The notes under the pieces were generated by a model. The model searched no databases, had not been told where the DNA came from, and saw only the letters and a program-made list of their open reading frames with translations. 64,000 nucleotides of DNA from Owenweeksia sp964619125 (GTDB lineage Bacteria > Bacteroidota > Bacteroidia > Flavobacteriales > Schleiferiaceae), in the NCBI GenBank assembly GCA_964619125.1, contig CAZUCA010000007.1:9085-73084 (forward strand). Direction: 5' to 3'. Position numbers and translations under genes: made by a program. Positions 35,178 through 42,861 of the stretch are shown one piece after another. Within the stretch, counting starts at the first letter, position 1. The number at the start of each line of letters is the position of its first letter.

Positions 35178-35657
35178 CTAGTACGGCAAAGCCAGAAAAG
35201 AACCTTCTACACTTATACTATCGCTGGAATTGCTATCCCGCAACAGCAGGTTCAAATTTGCCTCAATATATTCCCCTGGTTCAGCCCCTATCACCTCCAC
35301 CTGGCCGTTTACCGCAAAAAAATTGGTGGTGAAATCCGGGAAATAAAATACTATATCGCAGTAGCCGGTGGGCCCGGTGGTACTGCCCCAGGGTATAAAG
35401 GTGGTGGTAGTCCAAACCTGGTCAAAATTCACCAGTGCCAAACCAAAGGTCATCTCCCCTGCCTCTGCATTCATTTCAATGAACAATGCGCTGTCGCGCG
35501 CATATTCTTCAAAAGTAGCCTGTCCCTTGTACTCAAAGCCAGCCTCTGCGCTCCTAAGTTCAAAGTGCGATTGGCGGGGTGGCGCAGGCCCTTCTTCTTT
35601 TTCCCGGCAGGCAGTCAATACCAGAGTAATAATTACCATCAAAAAGAGTGGTTTCAT
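35178..35657 (-). CDS. Putative lipoprotein of unknown function
   Basis: A 159-residue protein. The signal MKPLFLMVIITLVLTAC gives a lipobox Cys at residue 17, followed by a charged/Pro linker (REKEEGPAPPRQ). The body is beta-rich, for example MTFGLALVNFDQVWTTTTFIPWG and TNFFAVNGQVEVIGAEPGEYIEANLNLLLRDS. The last part resembles the strand pattern of calycin- or jelly-roll-like small lipoproteins in Bacteroidota, which is inference only. It is monocistronic, convergent with dnaK and divergent from truA. No family is recognised. Confidence 0.7.
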   Translation of the reverse strand: MKPLFLMVIITLVLTACREKEEGPAPPRQSHFELRSAEAGFEYKGQATFEEYARDSALFIEMNAEAGEMTFGLALVNFDQVWTTTTFIPWGSTTGPTGYCDIVFYFPDFTTNFFAVNGQVEVIGAEPGEYIEANLNLLLRDSNSSDSISVEGSFLALPY

Positions 35658-35780
35658 CTGGGGATTTCAATATTAAATTCTACACCTTAAGATAATCAAG
35701 AGAGGACAATCAATTGTTGATGCCCTTTTTGGCTGCTGCACAAATAAGCTTCTTTCTGCAGCAGAAAAAGAGCTGTCATC

Positions 35781-35788
35781 TATTTTTG
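35781..35788 (+). promoter_or_regulatory. -7 promoter box TATTTTTG (truA; leaderless spacing)
   Basis: An exact TAnnTTTG match that ends only 4 nt before the truA ATG at 35793. Transcription would start at or next to the start codon, implying a leaderless mRNA. Confidence 0.55.
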
Positions 35789-35792
35789 TGGA

Positions 35793-36572
35793 ATGCACAA
35801 ACACTCCTACCGGGTAGAGATACAGTACCTCGGATTTCGCTATCATGGCTGGCAGGCGCAGGCTGAACTTCGTACCATCCAGCATATGGTTGAAAAAACC
35901 CTCCACTTTATCCGTCCGGGCCAAAGCTTTAAGGTTTTAGGTGCAAGCCGCACCGATGCCCGGGTATCAGCCAATCACACTGCCTTTCAACTTATTTTAG
36001 CCGAGGCCCTTCCTGATCCTGAGCTATTTTTAAAAGAGTTTGACTCCAACCTGCCTACAGATATCAGGGCCTTAGCTATAAGCCCCATGCCCGCCGGTCA
36101 GAGTATTATACAGGCCAGCACCGCCAAGGAGTATCTCTACCTCTTTTGTCATGGCAACAAGCCCCACCCCTTTTGCAGCTCACTGCTGGCCTATTTCCCG
36201 GGCAATTTAGACATCCCCCTGATGCAGAAAGGAGCACGGCTGTTTGAAGGTGAGCACAACTTTAAGCAGTACTGCACCAAACCGCCACCCGGCAGCCAGT
36301 TGGTCCGCACTATCGATCAATGTGAACTGACTGAAAACAACATTTACCAGGCCAGCTTTTTTCCGGCCAAAAGTTATATGCTGAGGATTCGCAGCGCCGG
36401 CTTCCTGCGCTACCAGATCCGGCTTATTATGGCACGGCTGGCAGACTTGGGCCGTCATGAAATAAGCCTGCAAGATATCCGCATAAGTTTAAGCGAACCC
36501 AATGATATCAAACTGCGCAATATCGCACCGGGCTCAGGCCTGATCCTGAATAACCAGGAGTGGAAGTTTTAG
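35793..36572 (+). CDS. truA: tRNA pseudouridine synthase A family protein
   Basis: A 259-residue protein of TruA-like length. The N-terminus YRVEIQYLGFRYHGWQAQ fits TruA and fixes the start. The catalytic loop reads ASRTDARVSANHTAFQL, keeping the catalytic Asp in RTDA, but Arg and Ser replace the usual Gly and His of RTDAGVHA. EYLYLFCHG, EGEHNFKQYC and FLRYQIRLIMARL follow. TruA modifies uridines 38-40 in the tRNA anticodon stem. The altered loop suggests this may be a second, divergent TruA paralogue in this lineage. The -7 box 4 nt before the ATG suggests leaderless expression. Confidence 0.85.
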   Translation: MHKHSYRVEIQYLGFRYHGWQAQAELRTIQHMVEKTLHFIRPGQSFKVLGASRTDARVSANHTAFQLILAEALPDPELFLKEFDSNLPTDIRALAISPMPAGQSIIQASTAKEYLYLFCHGNKPHPFCSSLLAYFPGNLDIPLMQKGARLFEGEHNFKQYCTKPPPGSQLVRTIDQCELTENNIYQASFFPAKSYMLRIRSAGFLRYQIRLIMARLADLGRHEISLQDIRISLSEPNDIKLRNIAPGSGLILNNQEWKF

Positions 36573-36662
36573 GATTTGCCCTCCCCTCAGCTTAGTTACT
36601 GCCTTTCAAAACCTTGCGGGGCCATTTCCAGTTAGGATACCATATACCTAATCTTCTTAATT

Positions 36663-37169
36663 ATGGCTAAAATTACTCTTGACGGGCAGCCCGCCGAAAC
36701 CAATGGTAGCATTCCTCAAAAAGGGGACGGTTTAAAAGACTTCCGACTGGTAGACACCAATTTGCAGGTACGTAGCCTGCGTGACTACGAAGGCAAAAAA
36801 CTGGTGATTTATGTTTTTCCCAGTGTAGGCACCGGGGTCTGCTCTGCTTCCTTAAAACAGTTCGACAAAAAGGCGGCTAGTCTTGAAAACACGGTAGTTC
36901 TTAATATTAGCAAGGACCTACCTTTTGCCTTAAAAAGCTTCTGTGTTAACGAGGGACTTGAAAATGTGGAAATGTTATCCGATTTTCGCTACAACCAGTT
37001 TGGGGAAGATTATCACACCCAAATAACCTCAGGAGCCTTTGAGGGGCTGCTCAGCCGTGCCGTGATTGTTGCCGATGAAAATCAGAAGGTGGTCTACAGC
37101 GAGCAAGTGCCCGAGATTGGTCAGGAACCTGATTATGAGGCGGCCCTGGAGGCATTGAAAAGCATTTGA
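36663..37169 (+). CDS. tpx: Thiol peroxidase Tpx
   Basis: A 168-residue atypical 2-Cys peroxiredoxin of exact family length. The peroxidatic Cys60 is in FPSVGTGVCSASLKQF (TxxC with Val-Gly instead of Ile-Asp before the Thr), the resolving Cys94 in LPFALKSFC. The N-terminus ITLDGQPAETNGSIPQKGD and the C-terminal SRAVIVADENQKVVYSEQVPEIGQEPDYEAAL are typical. It reduces hydroperoxides using thioredoxin, and a thioredoxin-fold protein is encoded about 650 bp downstream. The TGA overlaps the next ATG by one base. Confidence 0.94.
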   Translation: MAKITLDGQPAETNGSIPQKGDGLKDFRLVDTNLQVRSLRDYEGKKLVIYVFPSVGTGVCSASLKQFDKKAASLENTVVLNISKDLPFALKSFCVNEGLENVEMLSDFRYNQFGEDYHTQITSGAFEGLLSRAVIVADENQKVVYSEQVPEIGQEPDYEAALEALKSI

Positions 37170-37612
37170 TGGAGAAACGAAAAACCTATCGTTCCAAAAT
37201 AGACTGGTGGCTGTTAGGCATTCTGATCCTTGCTATGGCTTTTTCTACCCTGGCGGCTTCAAGGGATGGGAACTGGTTCGCTATTGCTATCAACAGCGGC
37301 ATAATTTTATTCATTGCCCACCTCTATCGCAAGACCTATTATTTTATAGCGTTTGAGACCCTTCACATCCGCGCCAGCATTTTGGTAAGGCATGAAATTC
37401 CGGTTGAACAGATTAGCTCGATCAGTAAAACCATGAACCCTCTCTCTGCCCCTGCCCTTTCACTACAGCGTCTGGCGGTTAAAACCATAAATGGAGGTTA
37501 TTACCTGATTTCTCCCCGGTTAAAAGATAGAAGGGAGTTTATTGACGCCCTTCTCGCTATAAATCCTCATATAAAAGTGGCAGATCAACTAATGGAGCCG
37601 CGCACTTTCTGA
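37169..37612 (+). CDS. Membrane PH-domain-like protein (YyaB-type)
   Basis: A 147-residue protein from the ATG sharing one base with the tpx stop. Two N-terminal transmembrane helices (residues 12-30 and 36-55) are followed by a YyaB-like bacterial PH domain: IAFETLHIRASILVRHEIPVEQISSISKTMNPLSAPALSLQRLAVKTINGGYYLISPRLKDRREFIDALL, where the pattern ALSLxRLxV..GxxxLISPxxxxxFIxxL is diagnostic. The function is unknown. Its 3' end overlaps the convergent DUF6952 gene by 28 bp. Confidence 0.82.
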   Translation: MEKRKTYRSKIDWWLLGILILAMAFSTLAASRDGNWFAIAINSGIILFIAHLYRKTYYFIAFETLHIRASILVRHEIPVEQISSISKTMNPLSAPALSLQRLAVKTINGGYYLISPRLKDRREFIDALLAINPHIKVADQLMEPRTF

Positions 37613-37824
37613 GCAAAGGCCCTTAAGGCGGCCTTTTCGTCCATATCGCCAGCGGCAATTTGCTGCTTTACCCAAATAGCACCAAACACGTGGGTTAGCT
37701 TTTCGCCATGATCCTCACCCTCAATCTCAAGCTGGGGATCCTGTTCTTCGGACAGTAGCTCTTCGGCCTTTTGCAGTTCCTCAAGGTCTACCTTCAAGAG
37801 CTTTCTAATGGCAGGTATCTTCAT
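37585..37824 (-). CDS. Small DUF6952-like protein downstream of thioredoxin
   Basis: A 79-residue, acidic, mostly helical protein: MKIPAIRKLLKVDLEELQKAEELL, then LTHVFGAIWVKQQIAAGDMDEKAALRAFAQKVRGSI. It is conserved beside a thioredoxin-fold gene in many Bacteroidota (DUF6952 by recollection). No catalytic residues are visible. The start overlaps the thioredoxin stop by one base, so the two are translationally coupled and may work together. Its last 28 bp overlap the end of the convergent PH-domain gene. Confidence 0.75.
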   Translation of the reverse strand: MKIPAIRKLLKVDLEELQKAEELLSEEQDPQLEIEGEDHGEKLTHVFGAIWVKQQIAAGDMDEKAALRAFAQKVRGSIS

Positions 37825-38144
37825 TAGTTGCTCGCTTTTTCGATTAACTGACGCAGGTATTCCTCTTTACTGCTGGCACTACCTTCCAATAATTCGCCAT
37901 TTTTAAACACAGCCAGGTAGGGCAAACTGTCTACCCCGGCAGCTTTGCGGGCCAGGGGGTTGTTCTCAGCATCCACTTCCAGAAAAGCGATCTGCTGCAT
38001 GGCCTCCTCGTTGCTCACCCTTTTGAATTTAGGTGAAAAAAGGCGACAATTACCGCACCAATCGGCATAATACTTTACTACTACAGTGGAGTTATTTTCA
38101 AGTTCCGACTTAAATTCCTGGTCGGTTGCGTTTATTACTGCCAT
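37824..38144 (-). CDS. Thioredoxin family protein
   Basis: A 106-residue single thioredoxin domain without a signal peptide, so cytoplasmic. The active site is YADWCGNCRLFSPKF (Cys30, Cys33; CGNC instead of CGPC), with the cis-Pro in GVDSLPYLAVFKNGEL. The CGNC active site and short length match thioredoxin-like proteins coupled with DUF6952. It may support the thiol peroxidase encoded nearby (inference). Transcription starts at a consensus -7 box 20 nt upstream. Confidence 0.92.
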   Translation of the reverse strand: MAVINATDQEFKSELENNSTVVVKYYADWCGNCRLFSPKFKRVSNEEAMQQIAFLEVDAENNPLARKAAGVDSLPYLAVFKNGELLEGSASSKEEYLRQLIEKASN

Positions 38145-38164
38145 GTGATTTTAAAGATTTTGCG

Positions 38165-38172
38165 CAAAAATA
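38165..38172 (-). promoter_or_regulatory. -7 promoter box TATTTTTG (thioredoxin gene)
   Basis: Minus-strand TATTTTTG matches TAnnTTTG exactly, 20 nt upstream of the ATG at 38144. It separates this pair from the ppx gene. Confidence 0.62.
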
Positions 38173-38223
38173 AATTGATCAGTTCGATTGAAATTATTTT
38201 CTTGATTAGTTCTATCAATGTTT

Positions 38224-39129
38224 TCATTGAAAACTCACGGGCCTGAAGTGCTCGCGGTAGAGGTAGCGGACGATGCCATCGGACAAGCCCTTTTTGGGTA
38301 CCAGCATATGGCGGGCCCCGGCCCACTTCATACCGCTAAGGTAGAGGCGCAAAGCGTGGGTGATAACATCGGCCCGGTCAGGATTGAGATCGAAGCGCAG
38401 CATGCGCTCATCCACCGAATATTTTTGCAGCTTGCGGTAGGTCTCCTCGAGGTAAGCTATTTCGAGCGGTGTACCCAGGGGTTGTGCACTCATTTTAAAG
38501 GTTCGGTTGATGTTTCCCCCTGAGCCCACCATCAGCACTTCATCCAAATGCTGGGTACACTCTTTTATCCAGCCTTCCATCTCGCGCCAGGTCTTTTCCT
38601 TATCAATTTTGCGTAGCAGGCGAATAGTGCCAATCTTAAAAGAGCGGCTGGCCTTGACGTGGCCCTTATGGAATAAGGTGAATTCAGTACTACCACCTCC
38701 TACATCTACGTAGAGAAAGCTTTTAAATTTATCGTGCAATTCACCGAGCATGTCGGGGCTGAAGATCATCTTCGCCTCCTCGCGACCATCAATAAGTTCG
38801 ATATTGATACCGGTCTCATTGTAAACGCGCTCGGCTATTTCAACGCCGTTGGCAGCTTCTCTCAGGGCTGAAGTGGCACATGCCCGGTAACGCTCTACAC
38901 CGTGCACCTCCATGATTTTACCGTAGGCCTGCATGCTCTTTATCAGCTTTTTACAGTTCTTCTTACCAATCTTCCCCTTTTCGAAAGCATCAGGACCAAG
39001 ACGAACCGGCAGTCGTGTAAGCGATGACTTTTTAAAATTCACCTGATCCTTACCAACGATAACGTTGGCTACCAGGAGGCGGACCGAATTGGAACCTATA
39101 TCAATACCTGCCAGCTTGTGAATTTTCAT
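38224..39129 (-). CDS. ppx: Exopolyphosphatase/guanosine pentaphosphatase (Ppx/GppA family)
   Basis: A 301-residue protein of the ASKHA fold. AGIDIGSNSVRLLVANV (phosphate 1 loop), ACATSALREAANG, GREEAKMIFSPD, YVDVGGGSTEFTLFHKG (phosphate 2 loop) and LMVGSGGNINRTFKM are present. It is shorter than E. coli Ppx (about 510), lacking the C-terminal HD-like domain, as in many Bacteroidota. It hydrolyses terminal phosphate of polyphosphate or pppGpp. It is third in the leftward operon sixA-ppk1-ppx, 60 bp after ppk1. Having both synthesis and degradation genes in one operon is a common arrangement. Confidence 0.93.
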   Translation of the reverse strand: MKIHKLAGIDIGSNSVRLLVANVIVGKDQVNFKKSSLTRLPVRLGPDAFEKGKIGKKNCKKLIKSMQAYGKIMEVHGVERYRACATSALREAANGVEIAERVYNETGINIELIDGREEAKMIFSPDMLGELHDKFKSFLYVDVGGGSTEFTLFHKGHVKASRSFKIGTIRLLRKIDKEKTWREMEGWIKECTQHLDEVLMVGSGGNINRTFKMSAQPLGTPLEIAYLEETYRKLQKYSVDERMLRFDLNPDRADVITHALRLYLSGMKWAGARHMLVPKKGLSDGIVRYLYREHFRPVSFQ

Positions 39130-39189
39130 ACTTGTTTGGGCTTAGCCTTGTTTTTGGGACAGTTATCAGTTCAAAAAGTTTAGCACTGC

Positions 39190-41268
39190 TCACCGTCCCA
39201 TTTTCAGTTGTTTTTTAACATAATCATACAGGGCATACTGCGAACGAATACGAGGGCCGCTTATTTTGCGATAGGCATTATCCATCTCTTCGTTATGCCA
39301 GCGACTTTTAACATTGTCTTTCCAGCAAATTTCAAAATGATCGCGCAGCTGACGCTTGATATGGACGTCGTATACCGGGGTGGTCACCTCTACTCTGAAG
39401 TCGAGGTTACGGGGCATCCAATCAGCAGAACCGATAAAGGTGAGGGGACTACCGCCATTTTCAAAGATAAACAAGCGGCTGTGCTCCAGGAAACGATCTA
39501 AAATACTGATGGCCTCAATATTCTCACTCAAGCCCTTCACCCCGGGAATCAGCGAACAAATACCCCTTACAATCAGGCGGATTTTCACCCCATAGCTACT
39601 GGCCTCGTAGAGCTTTTCAATAAGTTTTACATCACAGAGGCTGTTGAGCTTAGCTGAAATACCACTGGGCTCTCCCTTTTTGGCAAAGGCAATTTCGCGG
39701 TCAATCAGCTCCAGAAAACGACGGCGGGTGTAGTGGGGAGACACCATCAGATGGCTATAGCGATGACGTTTGTAATTATGGCGCAGAAAATCGAAGACCT
39801 TGGCCACCTCACGTGTAATTTCACGGCGCGCCGTAAGCAGGTGATAGTCGGTGTAAAGCTTGGAAGTACTCTCGTTGAAGTTACCGGTTCCCAGCGAGGC
39901 AAACTGCTCTATCCGGCCATCCTCGCCCTGACGGGTAATAAGCAGTACCTTACTGTGCACCTTAAGGCCGGGTACGCCAAAAATAACGTTAACGCCTTCG
40001 GTCTGCAGTTTTTCGGTCCACATAATATTGGCCTCCTCATCAAAGCGTGCCCGCAGTTCTATTACGGCGGTAACCTGTTTACCATTTTTAGCGGCATTTA
40101 CCAGGGCACTAATCACGCGCGACTGGTCTGCCAGGCGATAAAGGGTGGCTTCGATGTGTGTAACCCTGGGGTCGAGAGCGGCTTCCCTGAGAGTACGGAT
40201 TATAAAGCTAAAGCTGTGATAGGGCATAAACAGCAGCACATCCTTCTGGCGCAACACGTTGAGTATGCTGCGGTCAAGATCGAGATCGGGGTGCTTCAGG
40301 GGGGTGAGATCATCAAACTCCAGCTCGGCCTTGCCAAGGTTCGGAAATTTGATGTAGTCCTTTTTATTATGATAGCGCCCCCCGGGAATAAGGCTGTCAA
40401 AGCTGTCGATATTCATGCGCTGAATGAGAAATTGCAGCATATCATCGGCAACAGTTTTGTCGTACACAAAGCGTACCGGCTCGCCAATGCGGCGCCTGCG
40501 TACCGACTTGGTCATCTTTTCCAGAAATCCTTTAGAAACGTCGTCGTCGAGATCCAGCTCAGCATCGCGGGTAATTTTTACCGTATGCGCCTCAATCCGG
40601 TCAAAGTCATAGATGAAAAATATATAGTCGAGGTTGTGGCGAATCACATCCTCGAGATACATCACATACTGTTTGCCATATTTGGGCAACTCCCAAAATC
40701 GCCCCAGCAAATCTGAAGGCACCTCAATCAGTGCTTTCTGAGGATTGTCAGGATCACTATCGCGAATCAGCTTAATCGCCAGGTAAATGGATTTATCCTT
40801 GAGTTCGGGGACATTGCTCTCATCCTTGAGAATAAGGGTAAAAACTGAGGGGCTGACCTTCTCTACAAAGGTCTTGCGCACAAAGTCGCGCTGGCCGGTG
40901 GTAAGCGACTTTTCATCCACAAAGGCGATGTCATTCTCTTCCAGCTCGCTCAGCAAGAGGTCATTAATTTCCTGTGCCCTCGCCTGCATATCAATCACAC
41001 GCTCATTGATCTCGGAGAGCAATTCAAGTGAAGTCTTCCCTCCCATACGCCGGTGAGGTTGATTTTCATCAATCTGACTCAGCCGTTTAATACTGGCGTA
41101 GCGCACCCGGAAAAACTCATCCATATTACTGGAATAAATTCCCAGGAATCGCAGCCGTTCAATGATGGGATTGCTTTTGTCTAGGGCCTCCTGTAAAACG
41201 CGTTCGTTGAATGACAGCCAGCTGATATCGCGGGCTACGATGGTTTTACGCGCTATTTTTTTGGACAT
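39190..41268 (-). CDS. ppk1: Polyphosphate kinase 1
   Basis: A 692-residue protein. Domains in order: N domain (DISWLSFNERVLQEALDKSNPIIERLRFL), H domain, and the two PLD-like C domains. FMPYHSFSFIIRTLREAALDP and KVHSKVLLI (containing the autophosphorylated His), FASLGTGNFNESTSKLYTDYHLL, and SSYGVKIRLIVRGICSLIPG mark PPK1. It reversibly transfers the ATP gamma-phosphate to polyphosphate, building storage or stress polymer. The start is adjacent to the sixA stop (no gap). The upstream intergenic region holds a TTAACC repeat cluster that may respond to phosphate. Confidence 0.97.
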   Translation of the reverse strand: MSKKIARKTIVARDISWLSFNERVLQEALDKSNPIIERLRFLGIYSSNMDEFFRVRYASIKRLSQIDENQPHRRMGGKTSLELLSEINERVIDMQARAQEINDLLLSELEENDIAFVDEKSLTTGQRDFVRKTFVEKVSPSVFTLILKDESNVPELKDKSIYLAIKLIRDSDPDNPQKALIEVPSDLLGRFWELPKYGKQYVMYLEDVIRHNLDYIFFIYDFDRIEAHTVKITRDAELDLDDDVSKGFLEKMTKSVRRRRIGEPVRFVYDKTVADDMLQFLIQRMNIDSFDSLIPGGRYHNKKDYIKFPNLGKAELEFDDLTPLKHPDLDLDRSILNVLRQKDVLLFMPYHSFSFIIRTLREAALDPRVTHIEATLYRLADQSRVISALVNAAKNGKQVTAVIELRARFDEEANIMWTEKLQTEGVNVIFGVPGLKVHSKVLLITRQGEDGRIEQFASLGTGNFNESTSKLYTDYHLLTARREITREVAKVFDFLRHNYKRHRYSHLMVSPHYTRRRFLELIDREIAFAKKGEPSGISAKLNSLCDVKLIEKLYEASSYGVKIRLIVRGICSLIPGVKGLSENIEAISILDRFLEHSRLFIFENGGSPLTFIGSADWMPRNLDFRVEVTTPVYDVHIKRQLRDHFEICWKDNVKSRWHNEEMDNAYRKISGPRIRSQYALYDYVKKQLKMGR

Positions 41269-41760
41269 TTACTTTCTCCGTTTTGGATAGTCAAAGAAAA
41301 CCAAATCGGCCTTCTTATCAATATCACGCCAGTGATCTACATCAAAACTAAGGCATGCCACCCCGGTAGTAGGCACATTATCAATGCGATGATCAATGCA
41401 ACGGTTTACAAAATCAGTGATGGTAGGGTTGTGGCCAAATAGCATCACCGAATCGAAGGCATCGTCAAATGAACGCACAATCTCAGTGAGCGTGGTGGTA
41501 CTGGCGTGGTAAACTTCTTTCCTGATGTCGAGCTCATCAAAGTGATAATTGAGATTACGTGAGAAAATCAAAGCGGTGTGTAAGGCCCGCGTGGCAGGGC
41601 TCGAAATCAAACGTTGGGGAATTTCGTCTTGCTGGCGTAACCATTCAGAGGTGCTATGGGCGTCTCTTATGCCCCGGCCTTTCAGAGGGCGGTCAATATC
41701 ACTGATGCCTTCAAGCTTCCAGCTCGATTTAGCATGGCGTACCAGGTAAAGTTTTTTCAT
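41269..41760 (-). CDS. sixA: SixA-like phosphohistidine phosphatase
   Basis: A 163-residue histidine-phosphatase-fold protein. The catalytic RHG motif is LVRHAKSSW (His8), followed by DRPLKGRGIRDA, ISSPATRALHTA and LFGHNPTITDFV (second His). The fold of the SixA branch is complete. SixA removes phosphate from phosphohistidine proteins such as HPr-like carriers. Its location directly ahead of ppk1, which passes through a phosphohistidine intermediate, is suggestive, but no direct link is shown. It is the first gene of the polyphosphate operon. Confidence 0.92.
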   Translation of the reverse strand: MKKLYLVRHAKSSWKLEGISDIDRPLKGRGIRDAHSTSEWLRQQDEIPQRLISSPATRALHTALIFSRNLNYHFDELDIRKEVYHASTTTLTEIVRSFDDAFDSVMLFGHNPTITDFVNRCIDHRIDNVPTTGVACLSFDVDHWRDIDKKADLVFFDYPKRRK

Positions 41761-41784
41761 AGCAGTGCTACTATTTTAATTCAG

Positions 41785-41792
41785 GAAAAGTA
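41785..41792 (-). promoter_or_regulatory. Putative -7 box TACTTTTC (sixA-ppk1-ppx)
   Basis: Minus-strand TACTTTTC, one mismatch to TAnnTTTG, 24 nt upstream of the sixA ATG. The TTAACC repeat cluster starts 38 bp further upstream, a position suited to an activator. Confidence 0.4.
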
Positions 41793-41829
41793 AGCATTCG
41801 GCCAAAGTCAGGAAAAACCTTACAAAAGG

Positions 41830-41867
41830 ATTAACCAAAGATTAACCTACATAACCATTATTTAACC
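41830..41867. promoter_or_regulatory. Pho-box-like direct repeats of TTAACC
   Basis: TTAACC occurs at 41831-41836 and 41842-41847, ATAACC at 41851-41856 and TTAACC again at 41862-41867, all in the same orientation, with AACC starts spaced 11, 9 and 11 bp, about one helical turn. It sits between the divergent sixA-ppk1-ppx operon and the TonB receptor operon. The motif resembles the PyTTAACC(T/A) tandem repeats bound by PhoB/SphR-type regulators in cyanobacteria. No regulator gene is in the window. The rest of the 393-bp gap (41761-42153) holds only weak promoter boxes and no gene. Confidence 0.5.
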
Positions 41868-42113
41868 GCGGGGGTTTTAATCATCACCGCTACTGAGCTT
41901 ATGCGTCCCGGCTAAATTCCAACTATCAGTCAGCCCGCGTAAGCTGTCAGCCTCTTCAGTATACATTATTGATGTAAAGTAGTTCTTAGGTCTCTGACTT
42001 TTATGGAAATGAGGCGCCTTCTCTAAGTCCTTTGTTAGTATGAGGATATGTTGTAACAATCAGCCTCCGTTAATCGGGCCATTATTTAGTCGCCCCAGCC
42101 AAAGAAAAAGCTT

Positions 42114-42121
42114 TAACTTTC
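42114..42121 (+). promoter_or_regulatory. Putative -7 box TAACTTTC (TonB/DUF4249 operon)
   Basis: Plus-strand TAACTTTC, one mismatch to TAnnTTTG, 32 nt upstream of the ATG at 42154. It mirrors the imperfect box on the sixA side. Confidence 0.35.
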
Positions 42122-42153
42122 AAGCTCATTTTACCCTCATAGCCCTATATAGA

Positions 42154-42861
42154 ATGCCACTTATACGTCAATTTCTACCCCTGTTAATCTTCAGCTTTGT
42201 GTGGACCTCCCAGCTTGCGGCACAGCGGGGGGCGCTTAGCGCTGAAATTGATGGCCGCGATAAGGCCGATCTCAACCTCCCGCTTTACCGCGGTAAAGCC
42301 TATCACGGCTACCCCTCCCACTACCTGGGCAGGGCCACCGTTCCTGTCAGCGGCTTCAGCAGTGGAGATATAATTTACCAGGGTGTTCATTATGGCAATG
42401 TGGAGCTCATGTACGATGCTTATTCCCAGCAATTGATTGTAAATCATCCCGCCTTACTGTATCCGGCCGCCCTCGAAACCAGCTGGGTAAGTAAATGCCA
42501 AATAGGTGAGCATTCGTTTCGCAACATAAGCAACCCAGAACTGCAAATTGATGGACTATTGGCTGTGTTGGTGGAAACACCTCAGATAGACCTGATGAAG
42601 CAGCATCGCCGTAAACTGGAGAAACGGGTAAAAAAGGAAGAGCTGCAGTATCACCTGGTAGATCACAGCCGCTACATCATTAACTATAATGGTAAGTTAT
42701 ATGAGATTAATTCCAAGAAGGACTTTTACCGGATGGCAGCCAGTCATAAAAAACCACTTAAAAAGTTCTACAAAAAGGAAAATCTAAACTTTAAGAAAAA
42801 ACCTGAGGAAGCCTTGCGCTCACTCACTTTATTTCTTTATCAGCTTCATTCCAATTCATGA
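42154..42861 (+). CDS. Exported protein of unknown function, first gene of the TonB/DUF4249 operon
   Basis: A 235-residue protein from the ATG at 42154, chosen for its signal peptide (MPLIRQFLPLLIFSFVWTSQLAAQ, cut near residue 24) and for the imperfect -7 box 32 nt upstream. The mature part is Lys/Tyr-rich and largely beta in its first half (YLGRATVPVSGFSSGDIIYQGVHYGNVELMYD). The second half is strongly basic (KQHRRKLEKRVKKEELQY, LKKFYKKENLNFKKKPEE). No family is recognised. It overlaps the TonB receptor gene by four bases and is probably periplasmic or outer-membrane-associated. Confidence 0.75.
   Translation: MPLIRQFLPLLIFSFVWTSQLAAQRGALSAEIDGRDKADLNLPLYRGKAYHGYPSHYLGRATVPVSGFSSGDIIYQGVHYGNVELMYDAYSQQLIVNHPALLYPAALETSWVSKCQIGEHSFRNISNPELQIDGLLAVLVETPQIDLMKQHRRKLEKRVKKEELQYHLVDHSRYIINYNGKLYEINSKKDFYRMAASHKKPLKKFYKKENLNFKKKPEEALRSLTLFLYQLHSNS

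Noticed and set aside
39733..40716. Open frame of about 327 codons antisense to ppk1
   Set aside because: It lies fully within ppk1 on the other strand with no recognisable domain or start context.
41877..42059. Small minus-strand open frame (60 codons) in the sixA-TonB intergenic region
   Set aside because: No signal peptide, motif or promoter box; it is more likely chance coding in regulatory DNA.
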